DNA from: a virus | Direction: 5' to 3' (one strand) | Virus record (IMG/VR): IMGVR_UViG_3300044627_002766 | Span: 1-41,056 of that record | Length of the DNA stretch: 41,056 nt | Shown: positions 7,552-14,795 of the stretch, piece by piece | Layout: each line of letters opens with the position of its first letter | Position numbering within the stretch: the first letter of the stretch is position 1 | Position numbers and translations under genes: made by a program | Notes under the pieces: model-generated | Told to the model about the DNA's origin: nothing | Database searches by the model: none | What the model saw: only the letters and a program-made list of their open reading frames with translations

Positions 7552-8043
7552 ATGGGTGATACCGAATTTGATTTCGGTTTCACAGCGGTTGATGAAGACG
7601 AGTTAAAGGTACTTGCCCCTTCACCACCGCAACCACCACCGCAACCGGCGGTGTCAAGTGCTGCCATTTCGGCTATACAGGCTAGACTTGCAGAAATAGA
7701 CGCTAAACTTGTGGCTTTCAAGCCAGCGTCTCCTGCACAACTAACCCGTGTGGAAGAAAAGATTGATCGTGTACTAAACATGGAGTTGGGGGAACTCAGT
7801 GCTTCAGTACACGCTCAAGGCGAAAACTTGAGTGCAGTTTTGGATGAGGTTGAAGAACGATCTAATGCTATGCGTGAGGACTGCAAAACCAAACTGTTGG
7901 AGTTGGAAGCCATGATACTTCCTCTACTAACTAATTTGATGAAGAACCCACAGAAAGAGTACATTCACTGGCCCAACCGTTCGGAAAAACTACAGACTCA
8001 AATTGACAGGATCACCAAACTGACACGCAGTTACGGAGCATGA
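7552..8043 (+). CDS. Coiled-coil protein with YIHWPNR motif
   Basis: The 163-residue protein has an acidic N-terminus, a proline-rich linker (PSPPQPPPQP, about 24-33), then long heptad-like helices (about 40-125). The C-terminal NPQKEYIHWPNRSEKLQTQI segment is followed by a helix ending in TRSYGA. The NPxKxYIxWPNR...K...QI signature is one I recall from a small conserved protein of aquatic T4-like phages with no assigned role. It starts eight bases after the structural gene and ends two bases before the next start, so it belongs to the same transcript. A scaffold or oligomeric structural role is plausible. Confidence 0.6.
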   Translation: MGDTEFDFGFTAVDEDELKVLAPSPPQPPPQPAVSSAAISAIQARLAEIDAKLVAFKPASPAQLTRVEEKIDRVLNMELGELSASVHAQGENLSAVLDEVEERSNAMREDCKTKLLELEAMILPLLTNLMKNPQKEYIHWPNRSEKLQTQIDRITKLTRSYGA

Positions 8044-8044
8044 T

Positions 8045-9904
8045 ATGAGCGACCAATACAAGAGTCTACGCACAGTAATCCTTGAACTTCAAGCAGCACC
8101 CGTAAAAACAGGGCACAAAGAGCGAGAAGTGTGGAAGACCGCTAGTGGTCACTACGGTGCAAAGAATCCATCTGGAACCGTGGACTACTTTGATGACGAG
8201 CAAAAAGCAAAGGTGTACTCAAAAGGACAGGGACGCGGTGGCAGCGTGGATCACGGCACAGTTGACTCTTCTCGGGAAGTGTCACTAGATCAAGACGGGT
8301 ACGCAAAAGACAAGACTGTGGATCAAAAGCAAAAACCACAGGCACAGGCTGCTGAAGCACCTGCTCCCGCTGCTGCATCTCAAGCCAAACCACAAGCAGC
8401 ACCACAACAAGGCAAGCCCGCAGATCAGCCCACCAAAACCGCTAAAGATCAACCACAGCCTGAAGAAGAGCATCCTGATGTAGCCGCAGAAGACCCACAA
8501 ACAGTTTTTGATGCAGCGTTTCGTGAAGACCCTGTGGGCAGCGGAAAACTAAAACCTGATATTCGCAAGGCTAATGTGGTAGCCAATGCTATCAAAACCG
8601 AAACCTTTGCTGGCCCACGAGACGACAGCGAATCCGTATTCGGTGACGCAAACGCAGAAAAACAATTCACCGATGAAATGAACCACGCAGCACTTGCTGC
8701 TCTGCGTGGGCAAAAAGTGATTGACTTTGAGTTGTGTGACAAGATGTTTTCTCAAGTTGGTTTCTGCTACGACCGCAAGGGTGAAAAGACCACAAAGGGT
8801 ATTGTGCGTAAAGAGATGCCGCAATTCTCTTCACAGGTTGATCCCAAGAAGCCTGATTCGCCTGCATTCAAGGCTCTCATGGCAGGCAAGGGATACACTA
8901 GTCCTGAACAAGTAACTCCCGAAGACTTGAAACTAGAAGTCAACATGGAGAAGGCGTATCAGGAAGCACTCAAAGACGCAGGCTACGAGATCAACGATCA
9001 GGAAGTGGATGCCACTTCACTCAAGCCTATTCAGGGTGAACTACTAGGCTCCAAAGTTGCAGCCATGTACGGCACACTCGTAGCCGCACAGCAAGACCCA
9101 CAAAACTACGGCAAGGCTGCTGCTCGCCTGCTTGAACCCATCTATGTAAGCGACGGCTATGTGATTGACGGGCATCACCGTTGGGCAGCACAATGTGCAG
9201 TAGATATTGCAAACGGTCAAGGCACAAATGCCAAGATGAGAACCCGAACCATTACCAAGGGTGGCAAGGCAGTACCTATTGATGAAATTATCCAGTTCTC
9301 AAACAAGTTCCAACAGGATGCAGGACTAATGAGCCAAAGCCGCTCGGGTGCAACTGTGGGTGAGAAGCCAAAGGAAGAAAAGAAGGAGAAGCCCATGAAA
9401 GAAGGATTCGTAGACCCCCGTTCGTCTCGTGAGCGTTTGGTTGAGTCGCTGCTTGAAGCCGTAAAGGTAAAGCGTGATCGCAACCCACAACTAGGAACCA
9501 TTGGCTACGGTGTAGACACCGATGACCCTGCACGATTCGTGGGATCAAACAAACCACTCAAGACTCGCAAGACTGATGCAATGGGCAACCTGCTTCCCAA
9601 GCCAAGCGCAAAGGGGTGGAAGGCAAGCGCAGCAGCCACAGGTAATGCCATTGAGATGGCACAGCAACTCATTGCCACCATGAACATCAAGCCCGCAGGC
9701 ACAAAGTTTGAAGTGTACGGAGAGAAAAACGGTAAGCCGTATACACTCAAGGTCAAGAAGATCAAGAAGATGGGCATAGATACTTACGAGACTGCTGGTA
9801 GCCGAGAGGTTGAACTCAAAGCAGCAGGCACAGGGCTACAGGTTCTAGACAAGCGTACCCGCAAAATTGTACTAGATCGTGGCAACGACATGTTGTGGGA
9901 CTAA
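8045..9904 (+). CDS. Large modular protein with ParB-like nuclease domain
   Basis: The 619-residue protein opens MSDQYKSLRTVILELQ, followed by GHYGAKNPSGTVDYF (35-49). A low-complexity linker rich in Q, A and P lies at about 95-145. The core contains VSDGYVIDGHHRWAAQ at about 367-382, the ParB/sulfiredoxin-fold box (GHHRWAA) seen in ParB-like nucleases and ParB-type CTPases. The C-terminal third repeats the leader-like SRERLVESLLEAVKVKRDRN pattern and ends in a beta-rich KFEVYGEKNGKPYTLKV domain. It may be a head-interior protein carrying a nuclease or nucleotide-binding domain; the enzymatic role is inference. It precedes and almost touches the bipolar protein gene. Confidence 0.65.
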   Translation: MSDQYKSLRTVILELQAAPVKTGHKEREVWKTASGHYGAKNPSGTVDYFDDEQKAKVYSKGQGRGGSVDHGTVDSSREVSLDQDGYAKDKTVDQKQKPQAQAAEAPAPAAASQAKPQAAPQQGKPADQPTKTAKDQPQPEEEHPDVAAEDPQTVFDAAFREDPVGSGKLKPDIRKANVVANAIKTETFAGPRDDSESVFGDANAEKQFTDEMNHAALAALRGQKVIDFELCDKMFSQVGFCYDRKGEKTTKGIVRKEMPQFSSQVDPKKPDSPAFKALMAGKGYTSPEQVTPEDLKLEVNMEKAYQEALKDAGYEINDQEVDATSLKPIQGELLGSKVAAMYGTLVAAQQDPQNYGKAAARLLEPIYVSDGYVIDGHHRWAAQCAVDIANGQGTNAKMRTRTITKGGKAVPIDEIIQFSNKFQQDAGLMSQSRSGATVGEKPKEEKKEKPMKEGFVDPRSSRERLVESLLEAVKVKRDRNPQLGTIGYGVDTDDPARFVGSNKPLKTRKTDAMGNLLPKPSAKGWKASAAATGNAIEMAQQLIATMNIKPAGTKFEVYGEKNGKPYTLKVKKIKKMGIDTYETAGSREVELKAAGTGLQVLDKRTRKIVLDRGNDMLWD

Positions 9905-9905
9905 A

Positions 9906-10451
9906 ATGAAAGACTTCAAGGACTTACGAGATCACGCATTCAACTCACTTCAGAGATTATTCTTTGAAGAGTTTGATGCTGAACTCACCGAAAGCAAAAT
10001 AGTTCTTGATATGCCTAATTTTGATCGTGAAGATGTGATTGCGTATCTTGACGAAGAAGGCATTGAGTGGGAAGAAAAAGACGGCGTGATTGAGATTCTT
10101 GATCCTGTGGAGCAAGCAGATATTGATGTGGAAATTGAAGCCGAAGAAGACGAAGAGATTGAAGAATCGGTTGAAGTGCAAACCGAAATGATTAACGAGG
10201 CTGCTGCTCGTCGCAAGATCGTGGTTCGTAAAGGCAAGAAGCGAATCATTTTCAAGTGCGGACCGGGCATGATGAAAAAGGGCGCAAGAGTGTGTGTGCG
10301 ACGACCGGGTTCTCAACTACGCAAACTCAAGATGCGCTCCAAGCGGTCTGCTCGCAAGGCTCGTTCCAAGCGTAATGTGGCTAGAAGACGGCGTAAAATT
10401 TCTATGCGTAAACGGCTCTCGTTCGGCTTGCGTCCACGCAAGCGCAAGTAA
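9906..10451 (+). CDS. Bipolar acidic/basic protein, histone-like tail
   Basis: The 181-residue protein has two opposite halves. Residues about 1-100 are strongly acidic (QADIDVEIEAEEDEEIEES). Residues about 100-181 are strongly basic (LRKLKMRSKRSARKARS, RRRRKISMRKR). A CGPGMMKKGARVCVRR element joins them, with two cysteines. Such polarity suits a head-core or DNA-condensing protein whose acidic part shields or is removed by the prohead protease; ELTES and MINEA are candidate cleavage-like sites. I chose the ATG at 9906 (MKDFKDLRDHAF), directly after the upstream TAA. Function is inferred from composition. Confidence 0.6.
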   Translation: MKDFKDLRDHAFNSLQRLFFEEFDAELTESKIVLDMPNFDREDVIAYLDEEGIEWEEKDGVIEILDPVEQADIDVEIEAEEDEEIEESVEVQTEMINEAAARRKIVVRKGKKRIIFKCGPGMMKKGARVCVRRPGSQLRKLKMRSKRSARKARSKRNVARRRRKISMRKRLSFGLRPRKRK

Positions 10452-10468
10452 AAACAGGAAACTACACC

Positions 10469-11287
10469 ATGATTCAATGTGACAAGACACCCAACGGTGG
10501 TCGTATACAGGTTCGCAGCAACGATTCCCAAGCGGATATTGGTTTCGTGCTTTCCGATCAAACTGAAACTCCGCTGACTCTATACATCAACGAAGAGTAC
10601 GGCAGCGATCCACGCCTCACACTGGCAGTAATCGACAGTCTTGTGGAGCGTTACGCTTCTCCTGTTGTGTGGTTCCGTACAGGCAACGCAGAGTTGCGGT
10701 ATCTGCCGTACATATCAAACACAGTCTACAGGCACTCCACAGTTCACGAACAGTCGCTATTCACTCGCCCGTTCAACGACAGCAAAGCGTTTACACGAAT
10801 CTATTCTCTTGCAGAAGCCATGAGCAATTACGCACTGGTTCGTTCTGTAAACGAAGAACTACAAATATTTGACAGATACGCTGTGCTGTCCAAGTTTAGG
10901 AAAGCGTTAAAACCACTGGAATTCATCACCATGAAAGAAGAGTGTGACTACAATATACAGACCGCGTGTGTGGACGCAACCCGTAACACCATTCAGCACG
11001 GCAAGGAGAACTTGGATGCCACAGGCTCGTACTCGGCGGCTTTTCAAAAAGTGCTACACGAATTGGAAGCGAAACAGGCGAGCGGCTCGTATTCGTTTGA
11101 CGCAAAAACCGCGTATCTGCGTGAAGTCGTGGTTGGAGTGTGTCTACCAGCAATCGTCCTGTTTGGTAGCAGCAATCCATTCACACAGGCTGTGACCGAA
11201 TCATTTATTCGTGGTGCTGCGGAGTACGCACGAATATCGGAAGAGTTGCTAGAAGGCTACGAAGCCGCACTCAAGTATTCAAACTAG
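10469..11287 (+). CDS. Hypothetical protein
   Basis: The 272-residue protein starts with a beta-rich region (GRIQVRSNDSQADIGFVLS, TPLTLYINEEYG), then SPVVWFRTGNAELRYLPY, and a helical C-terminal half. Its first about 90 residues might be a small beta-sandwich or a GNAT-like half-domain, but no motif is decisive. AGGAAA precedes the start by nine bases. It lies between the bipolar protein and a small conserved gene, with a 57-base gap after it. No function is assigned. Confidence 0.5.
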   Translation: MIQCDKTPNGGRIQVRSNDSQADIGFVLSDQTETPLTLYINEEYGSDPRLTLAVIDSLVERYASPVVWFRTGNAELRYLPYISNTVYRHSTVHEQSLFTRPFNDSKAFTRIYSLAEAMSNYALVRSVNEELQIFDRYAVLSKFRKALKPLEFITMKEECDYNIQTACVDATRNTIQHGKENLDATGSYSAAFQKVLHELEAKQASGSYSFDAKTAYLREVVVGVCLPAIVLFGSSNPFTQAVTESFIRGAAEYARISEELLEGYEAALKYSN

Positions 11288-11344
11288 ATACTTTGTTGAA
11301 TATTTCATAAATTACACACCTAGATACTATTAGGAGATTAAACT

Positions 11345-11512
11345 ATGCCAAACATGAGAGATATGCTGCTATGGATGCAACAGCAACAGAACAAGCCTGA
11401 ATTCGCTGCTGCCAAGCGGTGGATGGAACGCAACCAAACTCCACTTCCCCAACAGCCCAAGACTGAACCCGAAGTGGAAGCGGTTGATGAACAGCCATCT
11501 GAAGACGAATAA
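11345..11512 (+). CDS. Small acidic-tailed hypothetical protein
   Basis: A 55-residue protein, MPNMRDMLLWMQQQQNKPEF at its N-terminus. A Met/Gln-rich helix is followed by AAKRWMERNQTP and an acidic proline-rich tail ending EDE. taggaga sits nine bases before the ATG, and the next gene starts two bases after its stop, which supports it as a real gene. No family recognised. Confidence 0.55.
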   Translation: MPNMRDMLLWMQQQQNKPEFAAAKRWMERNQTPLPQQPKTEPEVEAVDEQPSEDE

Positions 11513-11514
11513 GT

Positions 11515-12180
11515 ATGAAATCTTTTCGTCATGCTTTTGTGAATATTTCGGGGGATATAACAGCCGCAGAGGCAAACGGCTCTCGGCAGTACACAACACC
11601 CGATGGAGTTTTCCCGTCTGTGACTACTGTTACAGGATGGGCAAAGCGAAAGTTCTTCGCAAAATGGCGACGAGAGAATCCCGAAGAGTCCAAACGAATC
11701 CTGTCTCGTGGCACTCGGGTTCATGCTCTTATAGAGGACTATTTACAGAACCGTTTTGAGGCTTCGCTGCAAGAAGCCGCAGGCACGGAAGAGTTGGATA
11801 TGTTCCACACCATGCAGCCGTATTTGGACTGCATTGACAACATTCGTGCGGTTGAAGTACCCCTGTGGTCAAAGAAAATTGGATTGGCAGGACGCACCGA
11901 CTGTATTGCAGAATACAACGGCAACCTGTCCGTGGTGGACTTCAAGACTTCCAAGAATCCCAAGAGTGAAGACGCAATTGGTGATTATTTTACTCAAGGA
12001 GCCGCATACGCGCTCATGTGGCAAGACCTGACAGGGCAGCGAGTGGACAATATTACAATCATCATGGGTGTAGCCAGCACAGGCGAGTGCCAAGTGTTTG
12101 AAGCCCACACCCGCGATTGGGTGGAACCCCTCGTGGACGCTATTGCACTATGGAAATCCGAACAGGTTTCTACGGTCTAA
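11515..12180 (+). CDS. RecB/Cas4-like PD-(D/E)xK exonuclease
   Basis: The 221-residue protein shows the full RecB-type nuclease signature: SVTTVTGW (35-42), RGTRVHALIEDYL (65-77, H70), LAGRTDCIAEYNG (124-136, D129), LSVVDFKTSKNP (138-149, D142 and K144) and a QGAAYALMW helix (161-169). These match the GRxD...VDFKTS...QxxAY pattern of RecB, Cas4 and MGME1-like exonucleases, which use Mg-dependent hydrolysis of DNA ends. It probably acts in phage recombination or DNA processing. The N-terminus (MKSFRHAFVNISGD) resembles the other leaders but lacks the Glu. The late promoter for the next gene includes its stop codon. Confidence 0.8.
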   Translation: MKSFRHAFVNISGDITAAEANGSRQYTTPDGVFPSVTTVTGWAKRKFFAKWRRENPEESKRILSRGTRVHALIEDYLQNRFEASLQEAAGTEELDMFHTMQPYLDCIDNIRAVEVPLWSKKIGLAGRTDCIAEYNGNLSVVDFKTSKNPKSEDAIGDYFTQGAAYALMWQDLTGQRVDNITIIMGVASTGECQVFEAHTRDWVEPLVDAIALWKSEQVSTV

Positions 12181-12183
12181 ATA
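12177..12183 (+). promoter_or_regulatory. Late-promoter-like CTAAATA
   Basis: CTAAATA includes the TAA of the exonuclease gene and lies 14 bases before the ATG at 12198. Confidence 0.6.
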
Positions 12184-12197
12184 ATGGGGTGAAACCC

Positions 12198-13415
12198 ATG
12201 AATTCCTTTATTCCCTTTCTAGCCGAATCCCTGAAAAGCACAGGGGGCAAGAATGTACATTTAGAGCATCTTGAAGACGAAATCTTCAACAGCGGTTTTG
12301 CAGGCTTCTCAAAAGCAATGAACTCTCTGCGTGGTGTGGTGCAGTCTCTACACGGCAATGAAACCGTGCCATACGATATTTCAGTCAAGTGGGACGGTGC
12401 GCCTGCTGTCATCATGGGCATCAACCCCGAGAACGGCAAGTTTTTTGTGGGCACAAAGAGTGTGTTCAACAAGACACCCAAGATTAACTACACCGATGCA
12501 GACATTAATGCCAACCATCCTGCTGACGGGCTGAACGCCAAACTCAAACTGGCACTCAAGTATTTCAAGACACTCCGCATCAAAACCATTCTGCAAGGCG
12601 ATCTGCTGTTTGACAGCGAGACACGCAAGACTGAAACCATTGACGGCAAGCGGTACATTACATTCCAGCCCAACACCATCAAGTACGCGGTTGATCCGCA
12701 GTCCCATTTGGGCACACGAATCGGAGGAGCCAAGATTGGTATTGTGTTCCACACCGAATACGGTGGTGACAGCATGGCTGATCTGCGTGTTGTGCGGTTC
12801 AACCCTTCACTTGAAGGACTAGCCAAAAGCAAAACCGTATGGTACGACAACGCCACCTACCGATTCTCTCGTGGTGACGGCTTGTTTACCACCAAAGATA
12901 TTGCACACATCAATACCCAAATAGACGATATTATTCGTGAGGGTATTGGGTTGCGAGCAGTAATGAACGGGCTAGCCAAAAACACAGCAGTTGTAGCCGA
13001 GATCAAGATGTATTTCAACAGCATTATCCGTAGCGGCCGCGAACTAGGCGATACCAATGAACTGCTAACATTCCTGTCTGCTAAAGTGGATGCCAAGCGT
13101 AAAGAACGAAAAACCAAAGTTCCTGCCAAAACACCAACCCCAACACTGGATTATGTGCGTAACAACCGCAACCAAATCAATCGGCTGTTCACGCTACATA
13201 ATCGTGTAGCACAGATCAAGAAGTATGTGCTAGGCAAATTGGGAACCCTGTCCACAGAGTTTGGAACATTTGTGCAGAAGGGTGACAAGTATGTGGCAAC
13301 AGTTCCCGAAGGGTTTGTTGCAATAGATCGTTTGAGTAACGATGCGGTGAAATTAGTTGATCGCATTGAGTTTTCAAAGGCTAACTTCACGATTTCCAAA
13401 TCGTGGAAACAGTAA
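12198..13415 (+). CDS. Putative ATP-dependent nucleic-acid ligase-fold protein (DUF6267-like)
   Basis: I start at the ATG at 12198, which has ggggtg upstream; the 405-residue product then begins MNSFIPFLAESLKS, a good capsid-leader match (FLAE-S). Residues 62-69 are SVKWDGAP: KxDG is motif I of covalent nucleotidyltransferases (DNA/RNA ligases and capping enzymes), making K64 the candidate adenylated lysine. ILQGDLLFDS (131-140) suits motif IIIa, IGIVFHTEYG (180-189) motif IV and VAEIKMYFNS motif V. HLEHLEDEIFNSG (21-33) recalls the DUF6267 family of aquatic T4-like phages. A DNA- or RNA-sealing activity carried in the virion is inferred, not shown. Confidence 0.65.
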   Translation: MNSFIPFLAESLKSTGGKNVHLEHLEDEIFNSGFAGFSKAMNSLRGVVQSLHGNETVPYDISVKWDGAPAVIMGINPENGKFFVGTKSVFNKTPKINYTDADINANHPADGLNAKLKLALKYFKTLRIKTILQGDLLFDSETRKTETIDGKRYITFQPNTIKYAVDPQSHLGTRIGGAKIGIVFHTEYGGDSMADLRVVRFNPSLEGLAKSKTVWYDNATYRFSRGDGLFTTKDIAHINTQIDDIIREGIGLRAVMNGLAKNTAVVAEIKMYFNSIIRSGRELGDTNELLTFLSAKVDAKRKERKTKVPAKTPTPTLDYVRNNRNQINRLFTLHNRVAQIKKYVLGKLGTLSTEFGTFVQKGDKYVATVPEGFVAIDRLSNDAVKLVDRIEFSKANFTISKSWKQ

Positions 13416-13457
13416 AGAGTTGGTGCACCGCAAGTGCATTACGGGAGGTGATCTAAA

Positions 13458-14741
13458 GTGGCTAAATCTATAAAGGATACACGACGAAGCAAAACTATTG
13501 TAGTTGCTTTCGGTCGTTTTCAGCCACCAACTTCGGGACACCAACTCCTTTTCAACAAGGTGGTAGACACGGCACACAAAATGGGAGCAGATCACGCGAT
13601 TGGGTTTAGTCGCAGTCACGATCCCAAAAAGAATCCGTTGTCGCCATCTCGTAAATATTTTTGGTTGAAACGCCTATTCCCGGGAGTACATTTTTTAAAC
13701 TCTGAAAAGATAAAGACCCCATTTGATCTGCTGTACACGCTTGCAGAGATGGGGTACGAGCATGTGGTGTTTGTGGGTGGCGAAGATCGCAGCGAAGACT
13801 ACGATGACAAAAACATCCGTAAACTAATGAAGCACTCTGATCCTAAACGCCGACTAAAACTAAAGCGTTACGATTTCGTCATGGCAGGCAAGCGTGATCC
13901 CAAAGCAACAGGTGTGCAGGGCATGAGTGCCAGCAAGATGCGAGCCGCTGCCGAACAAGACAACAAGAAATCGTTTGCACAAGGAATGCCGTCTGCTGCG
14001 AGTCGTGACGATACTGTTCGCCTGTTTGATGAACTACAGCGTGGAATGCGTAAGGGCATGAAAGAAGAGTTTGACTTTACTGAACTGTACCATACCGCTG
14101 CTGCCAATATTATTGAAAGCGACAAGAACAAGCGTCGCCCACCCACACCCGGTCAGACAGGTGGATTCTCCAAGCACAACACACAGTTCCCAACCCCACC
14201 GTGCAAGATTGACGAAGACTTGGGTGATTGGTTCAAGCAGAAGTGGGTAAACATTGGTGGCAAGCGTGATCCAAAAACTGGAGAGTACCCCCCGTGTGGT
14301 CGCAAGAGTGCCAGCGAAGGCGGTTCGTACCCCAAGTGCCGACCTATGCGTAAGGTGGGCAAGACTCCTGAAACTGTGGGCGAGATGTCACCCAAGGAAC
14401 GCAAGGCTGCTGTGTCACAAAAGCGACGAGCAGAATCCAAAGCGTCCAAGAGCGGCAAGGGCAACAAGCCTGTAATGACCAGCCACAAGTCTTTAGAAGA
14501 GGACTCGTCGTGCCCACGCACTCCGCAAAACAATGCTGAAAACACATGGGTAGCAGTAAAGGGCGGCAAGGTATATTTTTATATTGGTCGGTGCAGCCAG
14601 CCGTATCAAATATTCGGCAACGACGCAGTTTCAGCCATCCGTTACGGGGAAGAAATCTATGTAACACTCCGTAACGGCAAAACCGCTATTTACCGAATAA
14701 ACAACGGGCGAACGGTTTACGGTCCCGTCCGCATGACCTGA
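13458..14741 (+). CDS. HxGH-type nucleotidyltransferase fused to a Cys/Lys-rich module
   Basis: The 427-residue protein starts at GTG with a strong ggaggtg site seven bases upstream. Residues 12-165 form a cytidylyltransferase-like domain: VVAFGRFQPPTSGHQLL carries the GRFxPxxxGH nucleotide-binding motif (19-28) and GMSASKMR (155-162) the ISxTxxR-like motif. Related phage proteins are labelled NMN adenylyl- or cytidylyltransferases; the true substrate cannot be read here. Residues about 260-340 (KWVNIGGKRDPKTG, PPCGRKS, YPKCRP, SPKERKAAVSQKRR) form a separate conserved module seen in many aquatic phage proteins. A beta-rich 75-residue tail follows (SCPRTPQNN to the C-terminus). Confidence 0.7.
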   Translation: MAKSIKDTRRSKTIVVAFGRFQPPTSGHQLLFNKVVDTAHKMGADHAIGFSRSHDPKKNPLSPSRKYFWLKRLFPGVHFLNSEKIKTPFDLLYTLAEMGYEHVVFVGGEDRSEDYDDKNIRKLMKHSDPKRRLKLKRYDFVMAGKRDPKATGVQGMSASKMRAAAEQDNKKSFAQGMPSAASRDDTVRLFDELQRGMRKGMKEEFDFTELYHTAAANIIESDKNKRRPPTPGQTGGFSKHNTQFPTPPCKIDEDLGDWFKQKWVNIGGKRDPKTGEYPPCGRKSASEGGSYPKCRPMRKVGKTPETVGEMSPKERKAAVSQKRRAESKASKSGKGNKPVMTSHKSLEEDSSCPRTPQNNAENTWVAVKGGKVYFYIGRCSQPYQIFGNDAVSAIRYGEEIYVTLRNGKTAIYRINNGRTVYGPVRMT

Positions 14742-14758
14742 CAGGAATATTTCACAGC

Positions 14759-14765
14759 CTAAATA
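14759..14765 (+). promoter_or_regulatory. Late-promoter-like CTAAATA
   Basis: CTAAATA in a 54-base gap, 30 bases before the ATG at 14796; acaaggaa provides the ribosome site. Confidence 0.6.
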
Positions 14766-14795
14766 CTGAAAACACATTTACAAGGAATTCCACTC

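Noticed and set aside
11300-11312. cataaatta as a late promoter for the 11345 gene
   Set aside because: It departs from the [CAT]TAAATA core seen elsewhere at the last positions, so I did not list it.
13425-13440. TGCAC/GTGCA hairpin before the nucleotidyltransferase gene
   Set aside because: Five pairs only; it could regulate the GTG start but chance occurrence is as likely.
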